A DNA stretch of 64,000 nucleotides, taken from the NCBI GenBank assembly GCA_964036045.1, contig OZ038402.1, positions 1,395,380-1,459,379 on the forward strand, read 5' to 3'. The stretch is from Eutreptiella sp. 'Long Island Sound 2002'. Lineage: Eukaryota > Euglenozoa > Euglenophyceae > Eutreptiales > Eutreptiaceae. The position numbers were made by a program, and so were the translations under genes. The first letter of the stretch is position 1; each line of letters opens with the position of its first letter. Of this stretch, positions 54,244 through 64,000 are shown in pieces. The notes beneath the pieces are model-generated. The model saw only the letters and a program-made list of their open reading frames with translations, did no database searches and was not told the DNA's origin.

Positions 54244-55026
54244 CCAAATTGCATCATGAGTTTCCGTTGCTTTTTTTTTTTACCCGAAACGATTGTTCCA
54301 CCAAGTGTCCGCTGTGCGTACATAGAGCAGTGCAATTGTTCGCCGACAGGCCAGGTTAAGGGTCATTCCCTCGGGCGCCCTTGTCCCTTAACCCCGAAAA
54401 GGCTAGCTGGCAGTTGGAACGAGTCCTGTGCCTAGCGTCGCCCCTGTCGGTCCCTTGTCATGGGCATTGTCTGCAGCTTGTCTTGAGTTGTTTTGCTCCG
54501 TATTCATCAGGGCAGTCAGTGGGTCGGGATTTGGAAGGGCCTTCTTATTGGCACATAAGTCCACTGCTGCCTGAATCTCCTAGAAGACGCACTTGGGTTT
54601 GGCTTCACCGCACACGCTGGTGCATGTGCGGGTCTTTGTTTCTTTTTCAATGGATATACACCAAGAGCACTTGACAGCTTGGAGTGTATTTTTTCTCGTT
54701 GTTGAAGGAGCACCTTTTGTTGTTGCATCACTTAGTCTTGTTGTTTAGAGATAACATTTGTCGCTTGTGAATCCGGATCGTACGGCAGATCAAAAAATGC
54801 CTTTTCAGCTTCGCCGGTTTGAGAGTTAATGAAGGACCATTGTTGCTGCATTCACTCCGTGTTTGCGGCATTGGCCTCAGAGCCCGGTTCCTCATGTTGA
54901 CTTTCCACTTCCTTTGCTTGGGTAATGAGATCGAAATAATTTTTTCGCGCCTTAGATAGTGGGTTGTCGTCCGGGATTTCTAGTTGCTGCAAGGTCATGC
55001 AAATCACCACTCTCAAATCTTCAATA
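54244..55026. other. No supported gene
   Basis: A T-run lies near 54271-54281. No domain or RNA gene recognised. Confidence 0.45.
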
Positions 55027-55545
55027 GTTTGCAAAAGGCGGAGCACAAGAACACTGCACAGAACTTGGGACGGCAGTACAAAGTATCACCAAGGCCGGTA
55101 CCAATGCCGGCGATAGAAGCTGACCCCGCCCTCCAAGAGAGCCATGGCTGCCCGCCTGCAACGCGGACGCAGTCCCAGCACATAGCGGTCAACAGACGAG
55201 CCTGACCCAACGCAAGAACCCGGGGATGGATCGGTCCCCCGCTCAGCACGTCAGACTGCCGCCACATGAGGCGGTGATCATGCTGGACCCAACCACACGC
55301 AACCATTTAACCCGTGAAGGGCGGGGTGCAGGTGCAACCCCCCCCCCCAACTAAACTAGACTTGGCTGGGGTCCGGTGGGCGGATGGCCGAACCCAGAAG
55401 AGGAGCGGCTGCCGTGGGTGGGTGGGCGGGTAAAGACAGAAAAACTGCCTAAGAAAGGAGGTGCAAACAAAAGTTGAAACGAGGTTCAACTAGTGTTTGC
55501 AAAAGGCGGAGCACAAGAACACTGCACAGAACTTGGGTATTCATT
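55027..55545. repeat. Dispersed repeat pair (GCAAAAGGCGGAGCACAAGA)
   Basis: The block GCAAAAGGCGGAGCACAAGA followed by ACACTGCACAGAACTTGGG occurs at about 55031-55069 and 55499-55537. A related CAAGCACAGCACAAGAAAAC…TGCACAGAACC occurs at about 55727. The sequence between the first two is otherwise featureless apart from a poly-C run at 55339. Confidence 0.75.
55436..55499. repeat. Dispersed repeat, first of two near-identical 60-bp copies
   Basis: From AGAAAAACTGCCTAAGAAAG through GGAGGTGCAAACAAAAGTTG to GGTTCAACTAGTG. The other copy is at 56877-56936, about 1440 bp away in the same orientation. Confidence 0.9.
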
Positions 55546-56160
55546 CTCCGCCGCAACCCTCCCTGCCCCCCCCCCCCCCGGCCCCAGCCACGCACTGGTG
55601 CCATCAGGAACCCGCTGGCCATAGCAGAGAACCCGAGGGGTGGAAACTGAGTTCTAAACCCCCTCCGAAACACCAACCAACGCAGAAAACTCCCCATGGG
55701 CCTTAGGGCCGCCAGTGCAGTTTGCACAAGCACAGCACAAGAAAACTGCACAGAACCTCCCCCCCCCCCCCCGCAACCGCAGGTCCCGCCAACGTGCACA
55801 GCTGTCCCGCGTCTACCCGAGACACGGCGCCACGCCCATGGGCAGGGACCAACGGCTGAAGGGGAGTGGAAGCAGGGGCCGCGCCGGGCTCTTTGCCCAC
55901 TTCAGCAGGAGTGCACCCGGCGGCCTCCACTCATGAGCCTATTAGTAATAGTCCACAGGCCTGGCAAGACTGGACCTGGGGCCATATTCAGCTTACGGGC
56001 AAGTCCTTGGGACAGGCGGTCTGCCTCCGCCTGGGCACAAAGGCCTTGGCTCACTGGGCAGCGAATAGGGCGACCTCCTCTGCAGTCCTCAGAGCCTTCA
56101 CCCGTCACAACGGCCTGCACATAGTTGCCGAACGTGGAGAACAAGGCCAATCAGCTGCCA
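55546..56160. other. No supported gene
   Basis: Contains two poly-C runs (55567-55579 and 55759-55772). Frames are short and unrecognised. Confidence 0.4.
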
Positions 56161-56162
56161 GA

Positions 56163-56835
56163 ATTGGTGGTTTGGGGGCTAGTGCTGCTCAATCCGCTGC
56201 CGCCAGAACTGTGTCCTGGAGGCCAGTGCTGCTCAAACCGCGGCCGCCAGCACTGGTGGTCTGGAGGCCAGTGCTACTCAAACCGCTGCCGCCATAACTA
56301 GTGGTCTGGAGGTCAGTGCTGGTCAAACCGCTGCTGCCAAAATTGGTGGTCTGGAGGCCAAAGCTGTTCGAACCGCTGCCGCCAGGAATGGTGGCGTGGA
56401 GGCCATTGCTGCTCAAACCGCTGCGGCCAAAATTGGTGGCCTGGAGGCCAGTGCTGCTCAAACCGCTGCCGCCAGAACTGGTGGTCTGGAGGCCAGTGCT
56501 GCTCAAACCGCTGCTGCCAAAATTGGCGGTCTGGAGGCCAGTGCTGCTCGTACTGCTGCCGCCAGAAATGGTGGTCTGGAGGTCAGTGCTGCTCAAACCG
56601 CTGCTGCCAAAATTGGTGCCTTGGAGGCCAGCGCTGCTCAAAACGCTGCTGCCAAAATTGGTGGTCTGGAGGTCGATGCTGCTCGAACCGCTGCTGCCAA
56701 AATTGGTGCCTTGGAGGCCAGCGCTGCTCAAAACGCTGCTGCCAAAATTGGTGGTCTGGAGGTCGATGCTGCTCGAACCGCTGCCATCAGAACTGGTGGT
56801 CCGGAGGTCAGTGCCGCTCAAACCGCTGCCTGCCC
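56163..56835. repeat. 45-bp minisatellite, about 15 copies
   Basis: Unit CTGGAGGCCAGTGCTGCTCA, AACCGCTGCCGCCAGAACTG, GTGGT. Because 45 is a multiple of three and the unit has no stop in several frames, it yields long repeat ORFs on both strands (15-residue periods such as AAKIGGLEASAAQTA). A two-unit higher-order pattern is visible at 56.58-56.77 kb. Confidence 0.95.
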
Positions 56836-56876
56836 TAAGGCCCATGGTGGGGAGTCATATGTCCCCCTAAAAAGAC

Positions 56877-56936
56877 AGAAAAACTGCCTAAGAAAGGAGG
56901 TGCAAACAAAAGTTGAAACGAGGTTCAACTAGTGAT
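56877..56936. repeat. Dispersed repeat, second 60-bp copy
   Basis: Near-identical to 55436-55499. The following base differs (GATTGC here, GTTTGC there), so the match ends there. Confidence 0.9.
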
Positions 56937-57224
56937 TGCCTCAGTTGTTGTCGGTAGAGGCCGCTTGTATGGTCATCCTCGTGATCTGTATTTCTGAGAT
57001 TATTCTTTTCCATAATCAATGCTGTGCGCTTGGCCATCAATTCCAAAATGTTGTTTGCAAAGGAAAGCTGTAGACCACGTGTCATCGGGTCATCACCTCC
57101 TGGTTGTTCCATAACTTCATCCACAATCTCTCGTCATCGGTGTTGAGAAATTTGGTTCATAATATTCATCAGATATTGCGCTAGATGGTTTTTCACCTCG
57201 TCACACACTGGGACATCGGAGGTT

Positions 57225-58226
57225 TTATTGGCTGCATTCCACTTGCACCGTGAAAGCACTTGGGCTAGCGCTGCTTCCGTGAGTGGGAAATAGACCGGCC
57301 ACCGAGCGGAGCCGATGACGTTCGTGCTGGGGTATCATGTCCAGTCGGGAGTTGGGGATGAGTAGGCGTGCGCACAGCCACCTGTCGTGTTCTCGGGCTG
57401 TGAGCAACTAGTTCTTAGTGCAGGTCGCCCAGTCGTTCCACCATTTCTCCCACTCGGTCCAGAAATTGCCCAAGAAGGGCAGTGCGCCAGCCGCATTTGC
57501 AGTGAGCTCCCGTGCCTGAAGCCGCAGGACCCGCACACGGTTGGGATGCGCTCCCAGGGTGCTCCCTGTCCCCACCAGCGGACCTCGCCCCACAGCCAAG
57601 GGAGCCATGTCGACCGCCGGTAGTGTTTCAACGGGATCCAACTGATCCAGGGTATGTCCGTCGTTTGTTTTTGTCGCCGTAATTGCATAATCCATGACTT
57701 GGCCGGAGTTGGCATGATGTTCCGTGAAGTACTATGTCGTGTGGCTGGGGCAGTGGCATGTCCATGGGTAGGTTGTCGCCCATGTTTGCAAGGGTATCCA
57801 ATTCATTGTTTCCTTGTATGTCGACGTAGTCCTAGTATGTGGTTGCGGTGCTCAGATCGCGGTGCCCGGGTGTCCATCGAACCGTCAAGTTTTTGGTGGT
57901 TACGTTGCGGTAGCCCGGGCCTCGGTAGTCTTGGTCCTTTACTACGCCCCGACTAGGGTGGCCTTCAACACCCCCTGGTTGTCGAGCACAATCTCGTCCG
58001 CTGGCCATGCTAAGCCCGAAGCCACGGCGCACGCCATGGGTTCTGCCCTATACACCTGCTGAGGGCCGTGCACACGGAAGGCGGCACGAAACTCTCCATT
58101 GCTCATGCCTCCCCCTGCTCTACCGTGGCGTTTCGAGCCGTCAGTGTACCACCGTTGTGTCGTGGGTTCCCCCGAGTAGTATATTGTAACCCCCAATACA
58201 CTCCGCGTGTGCGGGAGGGTCCGCAT
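57225..58226 (-). pseudogene. Non-LTR element remnant: RNase H and C-terminal knuckle
   Basis: The minus-strand frame 58226-57942 reads RWYTDGSKRHGRAGGGMSNG, then VYRAEPMACAVASGLAWPAD and EIVLDNQGVLKATLVG: the D, E and D motifs of RNase H. A different frame then gives NLTVRWTPGHRDLSTAT, carrying the late His motif, so at least one indel lies near 57.95 kb. Further on, VCGSCGF…QMRLAHC looks like a zinc knuckle located after RNase H. That order (RNase H then knuckle) differs from the remnant at 27.9-31.2 kb, so this is a third retroelement lineage or an I/R1-like fragment. Confidence 0.6.
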
Positions 58227-58300
58227 GACGTCTCGTGTTTGCTCGAGTGTTGGTTTGTCTCACTGAGTCAGGCTATCGTAGGGCTGAAGTAGGTGCTGGA

Positions 58301-59778
58301 TAGAGCTCTCATCAATCACCCGGACCGTGAATTCATCGATGGTTTATCCGGTTGACGTCCAGCAGAACAGGGCAGGAGCAGCACTGAGGGGTGATCAGTG
58401 TAGTCCAAGTTCTTGTGGAATGGCAAAGGCCTCCTTTGGTGTGTGCTAGGCAGAGATTCTCCAAATCCAAAAGAAGTTGAACGGTAACAGCAATTTATAG
58501 ATGCTGAACTTTAGCAAGTATGTCGCAAGGGAAGTGGTCGGCTATAAGAAGTCACCCAACAGATACAGCGTTTTGTAGCTCAAGACGATGTCGGAGTCCA
58601 CAAAGTGTGGGAGTTGGCGTCCAATACGTAGCGCTACTGCTTGGTGAGCACTCGCTTTGGGTTCCACGTCATGCTGAGACTTCAATCAATGGGCCACAGT
58701 GGCCCGGTGCATTGTGCCAAGAAATGAGATGGAAAAAAAAGTAGACACTCAGAAAGAAGAGGGTGTGGGGGGGGGGGGTACCTCCGGCCCTTCTAATGCA
58801 TGGGCAGTTGCATGTATGTGCACACACCCATAGTACCTGTGTAGTACATCATTCACAAGGGGCATGAAGCAACATTGTGTCAACGCACGTTGGATTGTCT
58901 TCTTGGCCCCACATAGGGGACAGGTTACTTTTTTTGATCCAGTCCTGAAGTTTCACATGGAACAATGTGCACCAAAGTGCTGCATCAACAAACTCATGCA
59001 CCAATGGGGCAAACTTGCCACTCCCGGAGAAGGTTGGAAAGTATGGGTTGCTGTGTTGCCGTGCAGCACACTGTCTTGTGGCATCATCGGTACCTCATGA
59101 TGCTCATCGCCGCAGGCGACGTCATGTGGGTTTCTAGCAGAGTGGGCGGGCTTGAAGCCAAGAGGTCGAGCGATGAGTAGTGGTGCACGACCATGCCCCG
59201 AGTACCACCAAGGGTGTCAGCTCTCACGGTGACTCGTGCTTACAGTGTGGCCAATGCCAGCGATGGATGCTAGGGGTCAGCTCAGCACCATCTCTCCATG
59301 GAGGGAGCGGCTATCGCTTCTGGTGGACCCCTAAAAAGGGTTGGCCGGCTGAGGCCCTATAAGGGGACATCAACTCACACTTGTGGCCCGCACATGTGGG
59401 TTAGGACCTCTTGCCTGCATGCTTGTACCCACGCCCCCACCCAGCCTGCCCCGTCATACCCCCCATTCCAAGGTTCAAAAAGAGAAAATTGCATGGTGAG
59501 CTGGTGCAAGAAACAGGAATAAGATGCACAAATATCCCCAAAATCAGAGCAAAGTGGGTTCAAATGGGCAAACACAACAAATGTGTCCGTGACTCTATGT
59601 AACGGGCAATTTCGTCAGATTGGTGCCGAAATTCTTCCTCCGAAAGTTTTTGCGCGACTAGGACTAGGCCTTTGCTTACGTTGGGGCAAGTACCACTAAG
59701 GCGGGGGGCCATGAGCAACGGATACCGGACTCGCATACACCCTCGTGAAACAGGTATATGGTCATGGTCATAAATCAC
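58301..59778. other. No supported gene
   Basis: Contains a poly-A run (58734-58741) and a poly-G run (58768-58779). A minus-strand frame (59877-59560) includes RGCMRVRYPLLMAPRLSGT and LSEEEFRHQSDEIARYIESR. These look protein-like but match no family I know. Confidence 0.35.
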
Positions 59779-59843
59779 AGTACATTGCTTTGCCTTGCCG
59801 CACTGCAGCGCGAACCAGATCGGCTCCGAATGTTGCGGGGGGG
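59779..59843 (-). repeat. Dispersed repeat copy B (QHSxxxWFAL-type)
   Basis: Related to 48955-49024 and 60280-60346; minus-strand translation QHSEPIWFALQCGKAKQC. A poly-G run follows at 59836-59850. Confidence 0.6.
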
Positions 59844-59850
59844 GGGGGGG

Positions 59851-60279
59851 GCACTCTTTGCTACACGTCCACCTCACGACTCATGGCGTCTGCACAGTGT
59901 GTTGTCGTATTGCAGGCCCATGGATCGGTTTGTGACACGTGTTAGCAAACCCACGCAAAATGCTGCCGCTCTTTGCTGCCCATTTGAAATATGTTGCCCC
60001 CCAAGGCCCCCAAGGCAAAGGGAAAAAACTGACTTCATACAAGGCGAAACCATGGCACAACTAGACCCCTCTGGAGAAATCGGAGGCAGCACTGCAGTAC
60101 GTGCATGCCGGCTTTAAATCGTGCAAATAGCTTTGGGGTGATGAGTGTCCGCCACGGAGTACTCCCCCCAAATTTCTGCACCCCCAATGCACCAAAATTT
60201 GGGGGTGCCGAAATTTTCCCCTGCCGAAATTTTCCCCGCCGAAAATATCCCCAGCTGAAACCCCCCCGCGGTATGTATC
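59851..60279. other. No supported gene
   Basis: Contains a local series of CCCCGCCGAAA/CCCCTGCCGAAA units near 60205-60250. Nothing else recognised. Confidence 0.4.
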
Positions 60280-60346
60280 TCAGTGCATTGTTTTGACTTG
60301 CTGCACTGCAGCGCAAACCAGATCAGTGCCGAATGTTGCAAACGGG
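60280..60346 (-). repeat. Dispersed repeat copy C (QHSxxxWFAL-type)
   Basis: About 80% similar to copy B; minus-strand translation QHSALIWFALQCSKSKQC. Confidence 0.6.
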
Positions 60347-60752
60347 GGGTATGATGTCGCGGCACCATGTAATAGGCTGGCCGACAGTATTTACATGCGT
60401 TGTCCGCAAACCAGTCCACGTGGTGCAAGTACATCTTGTGTCATTGGTCAAGGTGCTTTGAGTCTTCATCCCCCCCCCCCTTGTCCTTCCCTATCCCAGG
60501 TCAGACGGTCCACCGCCACCCCCCCCCCGGGGGGACCCCAGTACTGCCGTACACACACACTGTGGGGCACAGAAATTGCGGCAGAAGACGAAATAACACA
60601 GCGTACCGTCGGTGTGCAGAGCTTGTCAGAGTGACAAATGAAAGCAAGTAATGCAACAATATGAAAATCGTGTGCATGCTCGATGGGCTGCCCATGTAAT
60701 GAAATTCTATTGCCTTCAGCAAGGCACCTCGAAGAGGGGAGAGGGACAACCA
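60347..60752. other. No supported gene
   Basis: Poly-C runs at 60471-60480 and 60521-60529. No gene recognised. Confidence 0.4.
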
Positions 60753-61890
60753 TTCTTGAGCTGCTGAGGCGGGAAAACTACATAAGCAAATTGTGCCCTA
60801 GACTCCTTGGGAGCCACCCCAGCCCCAACACCCAAATAGCGTGAAAAACGCATAAAAGGGGGCTAAAACATGCTTCACATGGGATATTTGATTATTTTGG
60901 ATGGTCAAAGTATAAAAAAAAACAGTTTTGGAAATTTCCATTTTTGAGCTGTTGAGGCGGGAAAACTGCATAAGCAGGTTGCGCCCTAGACCCCTTGGGA
61001 GCCCCCCCCCCCCCCCCCCAACACCCAAATAGGGTGAAAAACACATAAAAGGGGGCTAAGACATGCTTCACATGGGATATTTGATCATTTTGGATGGTCG
61101 AAGTATCAAAAAAATCAGTTTCGAAAATTTCCATTTTTGAGCTGTTGAGGCGGGAAAACTGCATAAGCAGGTTGCGCCCTAGACCCCTTGGGAGCCCCCC
61201 CCCCCCCCCCAACACCCAAATAGGGTGAAAAACACATAAAAGGGGGCTAAAACATGCTTCACATGGGATATTTGATCATTTTGGATGGTCGAAGTATCAA
61301 AAAAATCAGTTTCGAAAATTTCCATTTTTGAGCTGTTGAGGCGGGAAAACTGCATAAGCAGGTTGCGCCCTAGACCCCTTGGGAGCCCCCCCCCCCCCCC
61401 CCCAACACCCAAATAGGGTGAAAAACACATAAAAGGGGGCTAAAACATGCTTCACATGGGATATTTGATCATTTTGGATGGTCGAAGTATCAAAAAAATC
61501 AGTTTCGAAAATTTCCATTTTTGAGCTGTTGAGGCGGGAAAACTGCATAAGCAGGTTGCGCCCTAGACCCCTTGGGAGCCCCCCCCCCCCCCCCCCAACA
61601 CCCAAATAGGGTGAAAAACACATAAAAGGGGGCTAAAACATGCTTCACATGGGATATTTGATCATTTTGGATGGTCGAAGTATCAAAAAAATCAGTTTCG
61701 AAAATTTCCATTTTTGAGCTGTTGAGGCGGGAAAACTGCATAAGCAGGTTGCTTGGGAGCCCCCCCCCCCCCCCCCAACACCCAAATAGGGTGAAAAACA
61801 CATTAGAGGGGGCTAAATCATGCTTTACATAGCATATTTCATCATTGTAAGTGGTCACAATATCAAAAAAATGTTTTGCAAAATTTTCCA
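60753..61890. repeat. 188-193-bp tandem repeat, six copies
   Basis: TTGAGCTGTTGAGGCGGGAA recurs at about 60757, 60944, 61136, 61328, 61521 and 61714. Each unit carries a poly-C run of variable length, then ACACCCAAATAGGGTGAAAA and ATATTTGATCATTTTGGATG. Period differences come mainly from the C-run length. The first and last units are the most diverged, as is usual for array edges. Repeated minus-strand frames (for example MEIFETDFFDTSTIQNDQIS) are artefacts of a period near 192 bp. Confidence 0.93.
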
Positions 61891-61984
61891 TTTTTGACTT
61901 GTAAAGGGTTGAAAACTGCTTAGGCGTTTTGTGCACACACCAAATGCCATTGAACCACCTACAAACAGCAATTTTGAAGCTTTT

Positions 61985-62355
61985 GGGGGGCGGCACGGGC
62001 TACATAGGCCCAGCGGCCACAACGTGGGTCCCCCTGGGTGCTCAAGTACCCGTATTGTCACTAAATCATCACCCAAACCCATCCCAGGGGCAACAGAAGG
62101 GTTTCGGAAAAAGGCGAATTTCGGAAATCTTGCAGGTGTCACTAACCAGCCTACACAACGGCAATTTCGGGGCTTTTGGAGGGGCCATGACTCGGGCTAT
62201 ATGGGCTTGGCAGCCACTACGTGGGTCCCCATGGGTGCTCAAGTACCCGTATTGTCACTAAATCATCACCCAAACCCATCCCAGGGGCGACAGAAGGGTT
62301 TCGGAAAAAGTCGAATTTTTGGAAATCTTGCAGGTGTCACTAAACAGCCTTATCC
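61985..62355. repeat. About 196-bp tandem duplication
   Basis: CTCAAGTACCCGTATTGTCA and AAATCATCACCCAAACCCAT occur at about 62041-62080 and 62237-62276. The GGGTTTCGGAAAAAG and ATCTTGCAGGTGTCACTAA blocks repeat with the same spacing. Confidence 0.85.
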
Positions 62356-63135
62356 AGCGTGACAACGGCTAAGTCCTCACTAGCAAGGGCCCATAGGGGG
62401 GGGCGACCGGGGGTACCTGGAGTTCGGACCCGGGACCCCCGCCATGGGTTAGGGGGTCCATGTACAAGAAAAAAGTTGCCCAGGACCTGGGTCTAAATCT
62501 ACACACAGCACCCAGAGTACGCAAAGAAGTTTTGACCCCCCCCCGACACCCCCCCACCCCCCCCACCCCCCCAAAAAGGGGTACCCGGGTACGGGGGGCT
62601 AAAGGGGTCAAAAACGAAAAATTCATTGGGGGATCATTTTCTCTCCTAAAATGATGATTTTACAAGGGGTTGGACATCCGGTACCATACCTTGGGGTATT
62701 GTACGCGAATGACCCCAAAAAAGGGGGGTATATGGCGTACGCACCTGCGCTTGATCTAACAACCCTCTTCGAGGTGATTTACTCCTTGACTCGTTAGGTG
62801 TAGAATTTCTTTGTCCTGCTCCATTTGACCTTGAATTCCTGAACATGCTCACCACCTTCCACAGGAATGCTTTGGACAGCACCCTTGGGCGGTGGCTTGG
62901 CCCTTTTGCGGTTCACCAAGTGGCGGTCCTCTACCCCCCCTTGGGGAAGGACAAGGGGCGAGGAAAGACAACGGGGGGGGAGGTACAACATGTGTGCTGT
63001 TTGTTTGGCTAACTTGTACATAGCACGGGTCGTCTTCCGGGGTGTGAGCAAGGGGTTGAGTATGGCGGTTGTGCGCGACGGTTCCCTCGCATGCACAAGG
63101 GAACACACCCGAAAATACCCGGAGTGACGGTTCCC
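62356..63135. other. No supported gene
   Basis: C-rich block at 62538-62575. No gene recognised. Confidence 0.4.
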
Positions 63136-63807
63136 TCATACCCCCAATTCGTATGCAAAGGACGAGTGAGACGAAACAAGACGTGCAAACAAGAAGGCAT
63201 ATGGAAAAAAAATGAGTTCTACAATGATCCCACAAATGACTGCGGTAGCGGATCTGACATGCAGTGAGCCAGAAACACTGCGTGAAATGGGGGTAGATGT
63301 ATGCAAGTCATTCGTAATACAACACCACGTCTCCTGCACAAAGCCCCAATGCCTCAAATATATAACAAAAGCATTGCTCACTCGTTGCCGTGTAAGACAA
63401 ACAGCGTGGAATTGGCCGGCCCCACCCACTCTAACAGCGTATGCCCTCCGCCCCAAGTGGGGGGAGGGGGGGCGTAGGAGGTTAGGGTAGGCCACCCTAA
63501 CAGCCCAACCCGTATCAGGGTCTTTGAACTGGAGGCAAACAAATAACGTTTGCACAGCCCCAGCCCACTTGGGGTCCCAAAGTGGGGACATTGAAACATG
63601 GAGACATAGTCCATGCAGACACTCACCAGATTTGCCAATCGACTGTTGCAATAGGGCTGGTCCGTCACACAGGATTTTTCCAGAGCTGATGCAGCCATCG
63701 TGCACCCACTCAGGAAACGCTCCTTGTGTTGATGTATGTGCATGTGGATGATCGCATTCCACAGATTGGACCTCTGGAGGCAGGTCCCCAACTAGAAGAG
63801 GAAGCAA
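63136..63807 (-). pseudogene. Possible second remnant of the transposase at 33 kb
   Basis: A 223-codon minus-strand frame includes RQRVSNAFVIYLRHWGFVQE and TWCCITNDLH. This aligns, with one inserted residue, to RARIEQFFCHLWHWGLVRNI and WRGSVAQLH of the remnant at 32948-33458 (shared R, R, F, L, H, W, G, V, W, L, H). The catalytic Glu position is Ser here. The rest of the frame is not recognisable, so this is at most a decayed relative. Confidence 0.25.
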
Positions 63808-64000
63808 TTGGACTTCACCTCGAGCTGAAGCAGAAAGGAAGCTTAGTGAACCAGAAAAGCGCTGTCAAGGACAGGGTGGGGCGTGTGCATATCCACCTTG
63901 GGCCTGAAGCTGTGTTGCTACTTGTGGCAGCCTCACTTGGAAATAGCACAAAGTTGTGTCCTTGCTTTGTTGTTGAATGTTGACAAGCGTACAATTTGTC
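63808..64000. other. Window end, no gene seen
   Basis: Short plus-strand frames only; nothing recognised. Confidence 0.4.

Noticed and set aside
56189-56932. Repeat proteins of 15-residue period on both strands
   Set aside because: A 45-bp repeat without stops opens several frames at once. There is no independent evidence for translation.
60798-61996. Minus-strand ORFs of about 80-165 codons repeating the same peptide
   Set aside because: They are reading frames through the 192-bp tandem repeat, interrupted wherever the C run changes length.

Overview
This looks like nuclear DNA of a GC-rich, intron-containing, very repeat-rich eukaryote, most likely a unicellular alga or related protist. 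The evidence is a split gene with GT-AG introns, two non-LTR retrotransposon lineages, hAT-like MITEs, a 12.9 kb satellite array and many poly-G/poly-C runs. I cannot name the lineage from sequence alone. There is no sign of bacterial operon structure.

Layout. (1) 2.2-25.3 kb, minus strand: one large host gene. Six exons can be placed. They encode, in order, a hydrophobic N-terminal segment, an inositol-monophosphatase/BPNT1-type phosphatase domain (exons 1-3) and a CHK/aminoglycoside-phosphotransferase-like kinase domain (exons 3-6). Five of the placed junctions are consistent with phase 0. One short exon, expected between exons 2 and 3, is missing or was not found. (2) Intron 1 of this gene (10341-24829, about 14.5 kb) holds a near-complete non-LTR retrotransposon. 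Its ORF1 and ORF2 share a frame and are separated by a single TGA. The intron also holds a plus-strand gag-like orphan ORF with tandemly repeated upstream sequence, and a hAT-type MITE. The MITE has perfect 8-bp target duplications and lies 16 bases from the exon 1 splice donor. Both large insertions are bounded by (GGGA)n/(TCCC)n tracts. (3) 25-33.5 kb: hAT remnant sequence, a decayed second non-LTR element (RT, zinc knuckle, RNase H), a 1 kb GGGTGA hexamer array and a broken transposase tail. (4) 33.5-46.4 kb: about 240 tandem copies of a 53-bp monomer, with higher-order repeats of 1225 bp and 483 bp. (5) 46.4-64 kb: AT-richer, gene-poor DNA. It contains an isolated alpha-2-macroglobulin-like exon lacking its thioester residues, a frameshifted zinc-finger ORF, retroelement C-terminal and RNase H remnants, and tandem repeats of 36, 45, about 192 and about 196 bp.

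The coherent biology is (a) a predicted bifunctional phosphatase-kinase host protein, transcribed across a 14.5 kb intron that has absorbed several mobile elements, and (b) the mobile elements themselves. Host exons are GC-rich with strongly GC-ending codons. The 46-64 kb part is lower in GC and mostly decayed mobile DNA.
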